The notes: generated from the letters alone by a model not told the origin. Counted from the first letter of the stretch, positions 35,880 to 47,896 are shown. The stretch: DNA of 64,000 nt from Opisthorchis felineus (GCA_004794785.1 SJOL01009709.1:672116-736115); one strand, 5' to 3'. A program made the numbers and translations.

Positions 35880-38750
35880 TAATTCAGTTCAATTTATCAG
35901 CTATGATCCATGTACCATGGGTACATTGGTTCCAACTTCCACAGTTTTGACCACCGGAAAGTCGGGGAAGTGGGAGATACAACAAAGCATTGGTTAGTTC
36001 GGGAACAGGGGAGCTACGCATTGAAGGTGATAGCTTTGATACACAAGCGCCACTGACTGCGCGATTGGGCCATTTCTCCCAGTGTCATTAATCACTGATG
36101 AGTTGAGCCCTGGGGTTCCCATCCAGGGAGGCGGTAGCTGTCGCACCCACTCAGTTTACTGGCTAGTGTTTCCATACTTTGCCATGCCGTACACTGTCCA
36201 CCTTCGGTCGCTTCCCCTCAGCACAGAGCTGGGCGAAAGAGCTCTGCGAGGCAGACGGTCATCTGGCATGCGGAGTACATGTCCTAATTAGTGTACCCTA
36301 TGAAACGTGAGTAGTGTATCTAACATGGGAGATTTCGTTCTTCCTAAAACCACCTGGCATACCTCAGCATTGCTATTCAACTGTTTCCACCAAGCCTGAC
36401 CAATTATTCGGATACACCGGTGATCAAACACTGACATTTTCCGTATGCCCTCTGCACGTACAAGGCCGTGTTTTTGACCCATAAAGCAGTTTGGATCGCA
36501 CTGCTATAGTGTAAACTCTGCCAGGGACAGGCATGCTGGCGCCGTATGTTAAATATTATTTAAAATAGTTTGCATGTGTAGTGATATGAACTAAGAAGAG
36601 CAATATCGTCCGCATACTCTATGCTTGAGCAAACGTCCCGGAAGTATTTTGACCCCCGAAGTTTCAGAGGCAGACAGAGAAATTTCGAGCAGCACATCAA
36701 TAAGAAAGTTGAAAAGGGAAGGTGAGAGAAGGCAGCTTTGTCTTACATCACTGGACGTGGCGAATTCAGGTGAAAACTTGCAGTATAATCGTACCCGTCC
36801 ACAGGAGTTTCCATACAATGTCCTCATAGGGAAATTAATCTCGAGGGCACATCCTTGACCGTCAGAACCCGTTAAAGTTTCTGACAGTCGACAGAGTCAA
36901 AAACAGCTTTTATATCCAGAAAAAACGATCAACGTGAGGCGTTCGAATGAGTAGCGCTGTTCAAGAATTTGCCTCAGTGTAAAGATATTATCGATGCCCC
37001 CTCGGCCAGGGCGGAGCCCAGCTTGATTCTCACGAATCTGTCTCTCCCGACAATCGATCAACCTGCGCAAAATAATTCCAGACAGCATCTTGGATGCCAC
37101 GGATACCAGACTAATGCCAAGATGGTTTTCGCATGATGTTCTTGCGCCCTTTTTGAAGACGGCGGTCGAGGAGCTCCATTCCACTGGTATTCTGATTTCG
37201 TTCCAAATCTAATGAACTATGGTCGTCGGACTGTTCCCCAGGAGCTCACCGTTTTTGAAGAGTGCGGGTTGCAGACCATTCGGGCCAGGCTCCTTGTCAC
37301 GTTGGAGGATTGATATCTCATGCTGGATTTCTGTTGTTGACACCGGGCTGGTTTCGATGTTTCATTCAGACCAGCTGAAATGTTTAGCTCATCGCTCAAG
37401 ACAACGATTTTGTGAGTGAGTTGCGGTTTTCGCATGTAGTTTCGCCGACACATGTCTTCTTTTGGCCGGTTGATCGAATCAGCTGAAGTAGGGCGAATCT
37501 GTTGCCTGCAGCGAAAGGCTTCTCCATCTCTTGGGCCTTCGCAATCCACCAGCGTCCTTTGCCGTTTTCCAAGCTCTTGGTTATCCGGTGTTTGAGGGAT
37601 CTGCGTGCACCGTCATAATCGCCAGTTGCTGGTATGGCCTTTCAGGCAGCACTAAGACCTGATTTCGCCGATATCTAGTGTTCGTGTAGTCGAGTCTGAT
37701 GACTTGGGCAAGCAGTTCAGAAAGCTGACTATAGCTTCTGTAACTCGCTCCCATTCAACCTCCAAGCAATCCTCCTCATCCACGTGACTACGTCGCCAGT
37801 AGCTTTCTAACCACATCAGATTGATACTGTGGAGCTACTGGAACGAAGCTAGTAGATGGAGTTGCTCTGCTTCGGCACTCGTAATGCTGACGGAAAGCGG
37901 AGGGATACCCGGGCCCGCACAATTGTATGATCAGGGTTAAGTTGCCTACCCCACGAATAACAGTTATTTTTAATTGAGGCTCCCCATCGGTAACCGAGAT
38001 CCCCCTGGTTGCATACCCCAAAAGGGACGGTATTGGTTAAATGATAGTCTCCATCGGTAACCGGGATCCTCCTGGTCCAATTTAGTCCATGGATTTCTTA
38101 CAGTACGTAGCCTCCAGCTAACTCAATGTGAGCCTTAGTGATGGAAGTCCTCACTAGCCAGGAATAGACGATGATAAGCACACAACTGAAGCAGTCGCTC
38201 CCTATTATCCGTACACTGAGCATCCACTCCAAATCTACGACTTAATTATGCTTCTTCCGGGCTTAACCGTCCAACCTGTACATCACCCGCCAGGATTACT
38301 GTATCTAACCTTCTTGTTGACCGAAGCCGTTTTAAAAGTTTTCTTGACCGTTTTGAATAATACCTCGGTTGTCCCGGTCAACTGTTGGGTGATCGGAGTA
38401 TACGGTTTTTAGTCTGGACGTTTTCTGACCTGTCCTTCCTCGCGGGAAGGCGGCATCGCCTTCTTTACATGGTTGAACCTTGGGGAACAGAGTTCCAGCC
38501 AGTTTAGCCCGGAGGATCATTGCAACACTAAAGCCCGGCCACCACGGCAAAGTGACAGCTTTAGGTTGGGAATTGTAGAAGAAAATCCTCAAGACCCTTT
38601 CCCGTACATCATTTTCACGTAAAAATCTGTAGAGGCTTTCATACCTGAATGAAAGAAGGATGTTTGACTGATTCAACCCCCTTTTTAATGCAGCCTTTGA
38701 CATCCCGACTGAACCACAGTTTAAGCTTACTGATTTTAAGTCAAATAACA
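35880..38750 (-). mobile_element. LINE family 1, degenerate copy with at least two internal deletions
   Basis: The 3' end at 35880 shares the tail-proximal block of the intact copy (TTATCAGCTATGATCCATG and TACATTGGTTCC). Moving right it carries the C-terminal region (36290-36480), a deletion near 36550, RT motif B and upstream RT blocks (36600-37180: RERQIRENQAG, VKKGART-like), the linker (37200-37700) and the end of the endonuclease (37790-38330). There it jumps from the region before GDMNAQ straight to 5' UTR sequence (38335-38620), skipping roughly 1 kb of the N-terminal part. The 5' UTR end is uncertain (38620-38750). All frames are broken. Confidence 0.8.
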
Positions 38751-41700
38751 TGACATGCATAGAGAGCACTGGCAAACTGTCAAGCTCCGTGCAACACCTA
38801 TTCCCCGTTGGTATTATTGGTCCTTTTTATGGAATTCAGTTTGATCACTACTCGATATGTAAAACTTCGGAAGTAATTTTCGGCGGATTGCTTTTTAACG
38901 GGACGATCATCACAGGGTATGAATCAGATGAAAAGTTTCTCCATGGTAAATAAGGTTTCATCGTCCATGTTTCATAAACATGCGCTCCACTCTGCGGCTT
39001 GAAACGGAAAGACGCTGCTTCAGCAGACCGCAGGCCAAATCAGTCCCACTGGCACCGGAGTGTTGGTCACAAGTGAGGGGAGGGCAAGTCACCACCCGAA
39101 AACCCATTTGTTATACATCTCCGAAAATGCTCTAAGATCGTGTAACCCTCAGGAAGTTTAGGTCATGACGCTTACTTTGATCACACTGTCACAACCTTTT
39201 ACTAATAAGCAACTAGTTTTTTCTAACTTACGACTTGGTGATCCTTCCCATAATTTACAGAACTTTAGATTTCCTGTGCCTATTCTTTGCTAAACGTTTT
39301 ATCGCTAGGAAGGTAAACTGAACTGATTCCTGCAGCGACATGACATAACACGTCTTTAATCACTAATATACTCTACTACGTTTCTTCTCAATTCCTGTGT
39401 ATCTTTCTAACCAAATCTCTCGGTTCGGCGGTGCGCGGAGCAAGACGCACCGCTTGCGTGTCAGATACGATTTGGCTTTCAGCTACTTACAAGTAGGTAA
39501 ATTGGTATGACAACTTTTTTGGCGTCTTAGCTTCGCTGCCGCCGTCCACAGTTCCCATGGGCAATTACGGTGTATTCCTCACTGATCTCCATGTGAATAA
39601 GGGCCTCCTAAATGGATGCAATCCTTCAAGTAACAATCCTCTGGAAAATTCCAGCCGTCTCCTCCCAATGTGAACCGTTTTCCAAGAAGCCAGCAGACGT
39701 GAACGCTGTCCAGCATGACGGGAAATACCTTTCTACTTCTGGAAAGCGAGGTTCTGCTTTTCTGCTCAAATGAGCCGTGTATTCTTGGTGCTCAGTAATA
39801 AATTGCTAACTGTGCCTACCGTACACAGGAGATTGTTACGCTGACTCTTCTGTAGCTTTTAAAAAAAGCATTCAGAGATCACCGTCTAACCCACGTGAAA
39901 CTTTCAGTGGTAACCAATAGTGGGTTACGGTATCACCGGATAATAATTAAAAACGAAAGTATTCACTCAAGTCGGTTAACGAAGAGGTGCAAGTCACCGT
40001 CACAGGATACGTGTAATTTGATTAACCAAACTTCAACCCTTAAATCAGAAGAATGTGGGCAAGTTTGTATTTCGTGATCGATAGCTCACACAACCTTACT
40101 CCTGTCAAAATACTTTTTAGAGAGAGCTTAGCATGTAAACCTGGTGTGCGTCTTGAAAGGACTTCGCTTCCTTTTTTGTAGTTTGTCTGAAAGCCTCATG
40201 TGCGTAAATAGATGGGCACGCCGTACCGAAAATCTACCTAAGCATCAGCTCTTCACGTCAACGAAGACCTGGATGGAGGGTTGAAAGAGCCCAATAGCAA
40301 TGCGCTGTTGAAAAATAGAAAATTGCGCTGATTCCTAATTAATTAAAGGCACGTTCTCTGATTTGCTCTGATGAACACTAAATCAAGGTTTCAACGGCTG
40401 TTCAGAATTATTCCGTTCCATACTCTTTGCAGACCAGTTTTGCTTGACCATACCGCTGCATAAACTGATAAGCCCACACTCCTGTCTCTAGTCAGTTTTG
40501 TTTCATCTTCCTGATCAACAAAATGCGATTCTTCTTGGAATCCAGAGGTCGAGAATATTGTCGAGTTTTTAGATTGATTTCTATCAGCATACATACGATT
40601 GCAAGCTGATTCGAATACTGTTGGATTATGTTAGAGTAACGAGGACAGGACAAGTTGTCAATACTCCAACTATGGTGCATTAAGCGATGGCTGTTTAGAA
40701 TTATGCTATAGACGGTGTTCTTCCCATATTGAGGATGCTCGGAGAAACCGCTTATCGACACGAAGTAAAGTGGTACTGAGTGAAACGGAGCAGAAAACTG
40801 ATGCTCACATAAGTGAACACGATGCATTTACGATGTGCGAAATCAGCGGATCGAGGTACTTTGGTAGTATACTCACTTGGGTTCTCTACTCGGCTGGATT
40901 CTGGATGGAATTCGATTCAATAGGTAATCCGACAAATTGTGGCAGTATACTAGCATAGGTTTCTTTGCGCACGCGAGATTTTTTAGCGTAAACAAGCGTG
41001 GATATTGAAACTATAAAATTAAGACAAGAGCAATGTCGACGACAGCAACAGTCTTCAGTTCTCTTGAACATGTGGAACTGCACGAGTTATCGTAAGAATA
41101 TTTTATAGTCTACTTCAAAGTAAGCCGGATAGTACCATGTTCTTCAACACGTTTTATTCTGCACTGTCCGAGTACGATGTTTTCTGAAGACAGCCCTTAG
41201 TGGTTCACGGCTTAGTCCCATAACATTCTGTCACCTATCGTGAGCAGCGGCTTTTTTACAGGGCCTATTCTGTTCGTTGTTTTCCACGTACCAACTCTTC
41301 CTCGTAAAACCTGGATAAAGTCGATTGTACTTATTTTGCATGTCTTTGTACGCGCTTTTACTGAAGTACATAGGTCATTGCAACCATTTGTGAAAGTGTT
41401 CTTCACACCAACAGCGACTTATGTGTGGAACAATCGGGAAATACATGTCTGATGTGACAGCGAGCAGTTCATTTGTTGGCCGAATCCACAGGCTTGCTAT
41501 CGGTACTACAGCTTGGTCATGTGTCATACATGCAGAGCACGTATGCACTGAGCATGGCATTCAAATTCCAGCGTGGCTCAAACCAACGGGCTGGACAGCT
41601 GATGGTTTGACAGGAGGCAAAGGCGTATATAAAATAGTTCGGTACTCGGTGTGATCCACCTTTGAAGAAAGGTTGACGTATGCCTCTGACTAGAGCAATT

Positions 41701-42458
41701 GTAACCTATGATTGTTAATCGTTGCGAATGACCCTGTTAATTTTCATCCAGCTTGTCTGAGTGATTACTTGGAAGAGTGCTTGTGGTTGGCTCTTTATTT
41801 GACCGGTTTCACTTTGTTTTAATATCCTCACCATCGGGCTTTGTTTAGGCAAGTTGATGTCACCGTAGGCTAATCAAGCTCTCGTCTTTCACTCCGTCAG
41901 TGCTGATTGTTTTACAACTATTTAGACAAAGTGCATAATTCAGGGTTCAGATTACGTGTGTTCGAACTAATACGGGGACTTCTTATATCCTTCCGTCCAC
42001 TTCATCTAATTCTCGGTTTATTTAACCCGTTTAGTAAAGCTTGCCTTATCTCCTGCATCGGTAGAGGAAGTGCTACTGTGTAATAAGTTTGCTATTCTAC
42101 GCGAGGTGTAAACACCTGAGATGACTTCCCCTTTTGTTTGGGTCTACCTTTTCTCGCTTGTTTCTGTCTCGGTGGTTTCCAGATATCAGGGCAGTCCTCT
42201 TGACAGTTGCAAGCCGCAAGGGCACCACACTTGAACGATTGCTTTTTGACAGCATACGACAGATTACTGGTAAACCGAACCGGCTCATTTGAAAGATATC
42301 ACGCCACGTGCTTCGTACAGTCTTCTGCCATAATGCAAGGTTTGTAGTACAGTCCATTAACCATGGAATTAATGATGATCTAATATTGGTCTTGTCTACA
42401 TTCGTTGTACTGTTACTTAAAAATTTACAGTTTTACGGTACGAAAAGTGTTTAGTACA
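38751..42458. other. No recognised gene or element
   Basis: About 3.7 kb without recognisable coding sequence. Frames at 40391-40827 and 42097-42357 (minus) have no motif. The only notable local structure is a GC-rich hairpin at 39428-39453. Confidence 0.4.
39428..39453. repeat. Perfect 8-bp hairpin
   Basis: GCGGTGCG and CGCACCGC flank a ten-base loop. No tRNA or terminator context was seen. Confidence 0.6.
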
Positions 42459-42900
42459 TTCAATTCAATTCAAGTTATCAGCTATAAACCGTGTACCATA
42501 GGCACATTGGTTCCAGCTGCTACAGTTTCGATCACCGGAAAACGGGAGGATGTGGGACATACAGCCAAGCCTTGAAGGCGAGATAGCTTTGATGTGCGAG
42601 CGCCACTGACTGCGCGATTGGGCCATTTCTGCCAATGTCATTAATCATTGGTGATTTGAGTCCTGGGGTCCCCATCCAGGGAGGCGGCAGTTGCCGACCC
42701 GACTAGTTTACTGGTTAGTGTTTTAATACTTCGTTGCCAGGTCATACACTGTCCACCTGAGAAGAATCACGAGGCCGGAGATAGTGTCAGGTTGCCGAAG
42801 CCCACACAGGAGCAGTCGAGATGCAGAGGCTGGATTAGAACGAAGGACCTTACGGCCAGTAAATTCGCACTTTAAACACAGAGCCACCGGATGAAGATAA
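42459..42900 (-). mobile_element. Chimera: tRNA-SINE head joined to LINE family 1 3' end
   Basis: On the minus strand, the tRNA-like SINE head starts near 42900 and includes GCGAATTTACTGGCC and TGGGCTTCGGCAACCTG. It runs to CTCAGGTGG at about 42753-42760, where it passes without a gap into GGACAGTGTATGACCTGG, the family-1 LINE sequence also found at about 43530. The LINE part runs to its 3' terminus with a (TTGAA)n tail at 42459-42475. Both partners contain AGGTGG at the join. The SINE's own 3' third is missing. Confidence 0.75.
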
Positions 42901-43205
42901 AAAGCCTGACCAATGAGCCAAAAAGTGCAATACATATATGATCCAGAACGTGGCCGCAAAACGGCGTCCCAGACGTGTTCACGATAAAAAGGATAAAATG
43001 ACTTTGTAGGATTTTATTTAGCCCCTTGGGAGTTCTCCCTAATAAGAAATAACTTTCCCCTATTATTTGATGCACCATTCAAATGGCCAGTTTTGATTTC
43101 CTGTGTATTAAAAAAAGAATCCTTGTTTGAAATGTGATACCCAATCTAGCTCGATATTCTCTCTGCGGGGAATCCTTCTCCAAAACAACGTGAGAAAACG
43201 CACGT
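42901..43205. other. No recognised feature
   Basis: A short unique-looking spacer between the SINE-LINE chimera and the intact LINE. Confidence 0.4.
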
Positions 43206-43274
43206 TAATCAATAGATCAATCAATCAATTTATCATCTATAAACCGTGTACCATATGCACATTGGTTCCAGCTG

Positions 43275-46200
43275 CTACAGTTTCGATCCCCGGAAAACAG
43301 GAGTGTGGGACATACAACCAAGCTTTGGAGGCGAAGACATGTTCAGTTTGTTCGGAAATTGGGTAGCTACGCATTGAAGGCGATAGCTTTGATGCACGAG
43401 CGCCCCTGACTGAGCGATTGGGCCATTTCTGCCAACGTCACTAACCACTGGTGATTTGAGTCCAGGGAGACAGCAGTTGCCCACCCAACTGAGTTTATTG
43501 ATTAGTGTTTTAATACTTCGTTGCCAGGTCATACACTGTCCACCTCTCGGTCGCTTCCACTCAGTACAGGGCTGGGAAAAACGAGCTCTGTGAGGCAGGC
43601 TGTCTTCTGGCATGCGGAGTACATGTCCCAACCAGCGTAACCTATGAAGCGTGAGTAATTCATCTATCGCGGGAGAGTTCCTTCTTCCTAAGACCATCTG
43701 GCGTACCTCAGCATTACTAATCCGATGTTCCCACCAGACCTGACCAATGCTTCGCAGACACCGATGGTCAAACACTGACATCTTCCGTATGTCCTCTGCG
43801 CGTAGGGGCCACGTCTCTGATCCATAAAGCAGTATGGATCGCACCACCGCAGTGTAAACTCTTCCCTTGACAGACAAACTCACGTCACGTCGGCGCCATA
43901 GGTGTCGGAGGTTGGCAAAAGCTGCCCTGGCCTTTCCGATTCGAGAAATAATCTCATCTCCAGCCAGTCCACCGGAACTTATACAGCTGCCCAGGTAAAC
44001 AAATTTATCTACCACGTCGATTGGCTCGCCTGCAAGCATGAGGTGTGGGTTTGATCCCACCCAGTCTTGTAGCAGCACTTTACACTTTGCAGGTGTGAAG
44101 CACATGCCAAACCGTGCGGCAGAGTTATTTAGGTTATTTAAAATCGTTTGCATTTGGGAAGGATCTGAACCAAGGAGAGCAATATCGTCCGCATACTCAA
44201 TGTCTGTGAGCGAACGTCCCGGGAGCATTTCGACTCCCGAGGTTTCAGAGGCAGGCAGAGAAATTTCAAGCAGCATATCAATAACAAAGTTGAAGAGGAA
44301 AGGGGAAAGAGGACAGCCTTGTCTTACCCCACTGGACGTGGTGAACTCAGGCGAGAGCTTCCCGTATACTCGTACGCGCCCACAGGAGTTCGCATACAGT
44401 GCCCTCATAAGGGATATAAATTTGGAAGGGACACCTTTGATCGCCAGACACTGCCAAAGTTTCTGACGATCGACAGAATCAAAAGCAGCTTTCAAATCCA
44501 GAAAAACGACCAACGTGGGCCGTCTGAAGGAGTGGCGCTGTTCAAGAATTTGTCTCAAGGTGAAGATATGGTCGATGCATCCTCGACCAGAGCGAAACCC
44601 AGCTTGATTCTCACGAATCTGTCTCTCCCGATAATCCATCAACCTGCGCAAAATAATGCCAGAGAACCTCTTAGATGCAACAGACACCAGGCTGATACCA
44701 CGATGGTTTTCACATGACGTTCTTGCTCCCTTTTTGAAAACTGGGATGACGGTCGAGGAGCTCCATTCGGCTGGTATTCTGTTTTCATTCCAAATCTTCT
44801 GCAGTATCGTTGTCAGACTGTTCACCAGGACCTCGCCACCTTCTTTGAAGAGCGCGGGGTGTAGACCATCCGGGCCAGGTGCCTTGTCGCGCTTCAGGAT
44901 TGTTATCTCACGCTGGATTTCTGTTGTTGATGGTGGGCTGGTGTCAATGTTCCATTGGGGCCCTCTTGGTTCTTCCAGCGGTTGTGTTGAAGGAGACCAG
45001 GTGAACTGTTCTTGCAAGTGCTCAGCCCACCGCTCAAGACGGCGATCGAAGGAGTGAATTGCTGTTCCGTCTTTTTCGCATATTGTCTCACTGACACCTG
45101 CCTTCTTTTGACTGGTTGATCGAATCAGTTGAAACAGGGCGCGGCTGTTGCCTGCAGCGAAAGCCTTCTCCATCTCCTGGGCCTTTGAAATCCACCAGCG
45201 TTCTCTGTCATTCTTCAAGCTGCTGATCATCCGGTGTTTGAGGGATCTGCGTGCGCCATCATAGTCGCTAGTTGCTGGTATGGCTTTTCTAGCAGCAACA
45301 AGACCTGCTGATCTCGAAGATATCCAGTGTTCATTGAGTCGAGTCAGATGGGCTGGACAAACAGTTCTGAAAGCTGAGAGCATTGCTTCTTTAACTCGCC
45401 TCCATTCATCCTCCAAGCAATCTTCGTCGTCCACATGACTGTGCGTTTCCAGTAGCTTTCTAGCCAGATCAGCTCGATACTCTTCAGCTACTGAAACTTG
45501 TCGAAGTTGATGAACGGAGCTGCTCTCTTTCGGCACGCGTAGTGCTGGCGGAAAGCGAAGTGCTAAGCGGACCCGCACGATGGCGTGATCAGAGTCCAGT
45601 TGCGTACCCCAGAAGGAACGACAATCCTTAACTGAGGCTCTCCATCGGTAACTGATAGCCATATGGTCCAATTGAGTCCACGACTGTCTTGTGGTAGGTG
45701 GCCTCCAAGTAACTCGGTGTGAGCGTTTGTGTTGGAAGTTCGTACTGGCCAGGAACAGACGATGATCTGCACACAACTGAAGAAGCCACTCCCCATTATC
45801 CGTACGCTCAGCATCGACTCCAAATCTACCACCTAACTGTGCTTCTTCCGGACTTAGTCGTCCAACTTGGGCATTCATATCACCCGCCAGGATTACTATA
45901 TCCGTCCTTCTTGCCGACCGAAGCAGTCGTGACAGATCTTGATAAAACCCGTCCTTCTCAGTCTCAGAACTGTTATCTGTTGAGGCGTATGCTGATACGA
46001 CAAACAAACACCGTTTACCACATCGACCTGCATTAATTTTAATTGAGCCAGGCAACCGCACAGCGCAAAGGTGACTGTTAACTGGGATCCAGTCCAGTAA
46101 GGTGCTTTCAGCCTTGGGGCTGAGTGCAACTCCCACACCGTAGATACCATGAGCCATTGCGTCAGGATCACCGGATACCCGAAGAGTGAAATGTGGAACA

Positions 46201-46475
46201 TCTGGGCTCGTCCTAAGCGGCTTGAGGAGCACGACCGAAGTGGGGTCTTGTATGCGTGTTTCGGAGACACAACATACATCGATAGAGAGGGAAAGCAAGG
46301 TTCCAGCAATGGATGCCTGTTGCCCAATTTGACATATAGTACGGACATTAAAGGCTGCAACGTGGATCAGGTCTTCTGAGGTTAGTAGGTGATTATTTGG
46401 GTTTATTTTTCTGGGCGACGGTTGAGACACGGAACAGTGGCTAGGGGATTGGCAGATGCGTTGATTGTACTGCAT
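43275..46475 (-). CDS. Endonuclease-reverse transcriptase of LINE family 1
   Basis: The open frame extends from 46622 to 43275. It begins with GTG upstream; the first ATG is at 46475, giving about 1066 residues. Numbering here is from 46622. The APE-type endonuclease (about 85-350) shows AFNVRT, SETRIQD (catalytic Glu), GIYGVGVAL, ILAGDMNAQVGRL and the terminal LDSDHAIV. The RT (about 577-885) shows DKAPGPDGLHPALF, FKKGARTSCENHRGISL, ENQAGFRSGRGCIDH, motif A FLDLKAAFDS (Asp709), motif B GVRQGCPLSPFLF, motif C YADDIAL (Asp812 and Asp813), and FVYLGSCISS. A C-terminal region has LRWLGHVLRMP. The product would nick target DNA and reverse-transcribe the element RNA. All catalytic residues I can check are intact and there is no internal stop, so it could be or recently was active. 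Confidence 0.9.
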   Translation of the reverse strand: MQYNQRICQSPSHCSVSQPSPRKINPNNHLLTSEDLIHVAAFNVRTICQIGQQASIAGTLLSLSIDVCCVSETRIQDPTSVVLLKPLRTSPDVPHFTLRVSGDPDAMAHGIYGVGVALSPKAESTLLDWIPVNSHLCAVRLPGSIKINAGRCGKRCLFVVSAYASTDNSSETEKDGFYQDLSRLLRSARRTDIVILAGDMNAQVGRLSPEEAQLGGRFGVDAERTDNGEWLLQLCADHRLFLASTNFQHKRSHRVTWRPPTTRQSWTQLDHMAISYRWRASVKDCRSFWGTQLDSDHAIVRVRLALRFPPALRVPKESSSVHQLRQVSVAEEYRADLARKLLETHSHVDDEDCLEDEWRRVKEAMLSAFRTVCPAHLTRLNEHWISSRSAGLVAARKAIPATSDYDGARRSLKHRMISSLKNDRERWWISKAQEMEKAFAAGNSRALFQLIRSTSQKKAGVSETICEKDGTAIHSFDRRLERWAEHLQEQFTWSPSTQPLEEPRGPQWNIDTSPPSTTEIQREITILKRDKAPGPDGLHPALFKEGGEVLVNSLTTILQKIWNENRIPAEWSSSTVIPVFKKGARTSCENHRGISLVSVASKRFSGIILRRLMDYRERQIRENQAGFRSGRGCIDHIFTLRQILEQRHSFRRPTLVVFLDLKAAFDSVDRQKLWQCLAIKGVPSKFISLMRALYANSCGRVRVYGKLSPEFTTSSGVRQGCPLSPFLFNFVIDMLLEISLPASETSGVEMLPGRSLTDIEYADDIALLGSDPSQMQTILNNLNNSAARFGMCFTPAKCKVLLQDWVGSNPHLMLAGEPIDVVDKFVYLGSCISSGGLAGDEIISRIGKARAAFANLRHLWRRRDVSLSVKGRVYTAVVRSILLYGSETWPLRAEDIRKMSVFDHRCLRSIGQVWWEHRISNAEVRQMVLGRRNSPAIDELLTLHRLRWLGHVLRMPEDSLPHRARFSQPCTEWKRPRGGQCMTWQRSIKTLINKLSWVGNCCLPGLKSPVVSDVGRNGPIAQSGALVHQSYRLQCVATQFPNKLNMSSPPKLGCMSHTPVFRGSKL

Positions 46476-46589
46476 TGTACAATGGGTGGGGAGGGAATGT
46501 GGGAGAAGGCCTGTGGGCGAAGAGCTGCAAGGGCAAATTATACTTCCCGGTTGCCCAGGCCGAAGAAGGGGGTTGAGTTGAGGTACCCC

Positions 46590-46790
46590 ACCTTGAGCCT
46601 TTGACCCAAAAGTCTGATCCACAAGGTAGTGGGAGGATGTAGGGTTTTGTTCGGGGACCCTGCCCCTAGCCTCTGATTCAAGAGTCTGGTTAGGGAGACA
46701 GCGGTTGTTAGGGTTTTCTCGGCAACCCTTCCCGGAGCCAATGACTCAATAGCTTGACCACTTGGCTGTAGGGGGCCGGCCTGGCCCGAG
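46590..46790 (-). repeat. LINE 5' UTR monomers (about 70-75 bp)
   Basis: Three imperfect units each carry a GACTC/CAAAAGTCT-like start, a GGTAGTGG/GGCTGTAGGG block and a run of CCCTGCC/CCCTTCC. Related units occur in the + copy at 6600-6790. Repeated 5' UTR units in LINEs can act as promoters; that role here is inference. Confidence 0.5.
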
Positions 46791-47105
46791 TGCGCAGGGA
46801 GTAGGGCATTACTGTCTCATTCCTAGTGAAGCTGCGCACAGCAGGTGCCCTTTGAGCAGCACCAGACTCTTTGGTTTTAAAAGTATTTCGACCGTATTGA
46901 ATAATGCGCTGGCTGTCACGGTCAACCGTTGGGCGATCGGAGTGTGCGGTTTTTGGGACCGACCTTTTCTAACCCGTCCTTTCTCGGTGGAAGACAGCAT
47001 CGTCGTGAATATGGACATGCTGGTCGCCTGGGCGAAACGCCTTACTGCCTTCACACTCCTATCACAGAGGACAGTACGACTTACGGCAATTTCGGGAGTG
47101 ATCAA

Positions 47106-47896
47106 CAGGTGATTTGCGTCAACGAACATCCTGACGAGCTGAGAACTTTCTGACAAATTTCTGTTGTCGTTTCTCATTTCCGGTAGTCTTTGTGAATGAC
47201 CCTGCAGTTAGGACTTTTTGTTACTACGTGCGCTCTCAACAGCAAAACTCAATGGCCTGCTCCCTATGTACTATAATTCTCCATGAAGAAACAATTCTTT
47301 CCGTTCAGAATCCCCCACCACGATTTCCGTTGAGCAGGTACAGAACACAAAATTGCAGTTCACAAAATGCTTGTTTCACCTTCTACATTACTACTTTTTT
47401 GCCAGTCCCGTCACCACAGCTGCCCTTTTTTGACTTAGCTGATCGATAGTTGGGCTTAGGCTGTGCATACTTCAGTCCTTGTTAGACCATGTCGCAATTA
47501 CAGTCTACGGCAAGGGTAATCAAGTCCGAAGGCAGGAATCGGTAACGAACGATTTCTGGAAAGTTGCAGGATTGTCTTCGTGGAACTAATAATCCTGATC
47601 GATTTATCAAGGAAAGCTTATTCCTGCAACCTTGACGAGGATTGTTATTTCCGTACTCCCTGTCTTTTGCATATATTGACGTATATAACCTGATTGCTTT
47701 AAGTGGTAGCCACTGTTTTTTTCATAACTTTTTTGCTGTTCATATTCCTGGCTGGTTAGGTAGTGCGAAATCCGTCTTTCAAGTAGAACAGGTGATAACT
47801 GCGGATTACGACCTTACCGACAACGCTGTAGACACGTTAGAATGTGTAAACCACTGGTGTGTAACTGAAATTGAGATCATCCAATCCGGTCTTAGT
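47106..47896. other. No recognised feature
   Basis: About 0.8 kb between the LINE 5' end and the SINE, with no motif seen. Confidence 0.4.

Larger units (their letters stand above)
43206..47105 (-). mobile_element. LINE family 1, copy with intact ORF (RTE-like clade)
   Basis: On the minus strand: 5' UTR (about 47105-46476) containing about 70-75-bp imperfect monomers (46590-46790), one long ORF, a very short 3' UTR of about 50 bp, and a (TTGA)n tail (43206-43228). The single ORF with endonuclease then RT, the short 3' UTR and the simple-repeat tail fit RTE-like elements better than CR1 or L1; the clade call is inference. Compared with the copies at 6.1, 24.4 and 38.5 kb, the outer 5' UTR block (with TGGCTGGAACT) is missing, so this copy is probably slightly 5'-truncated. 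No target duplication was found. Confidence 0.85.

Noticed and set aside
36085..36110. CTGATGAG on the + strand
   Set aside because: It lies in LINE sequence where other copies read CTGGTGAT; no stem II or GAAA follows, so not a hammerhead.
44038..45057. Three long + strand frames (132-142 codons)
   Set aside because: They are antisense to the intact LINE ORF and explained by it.
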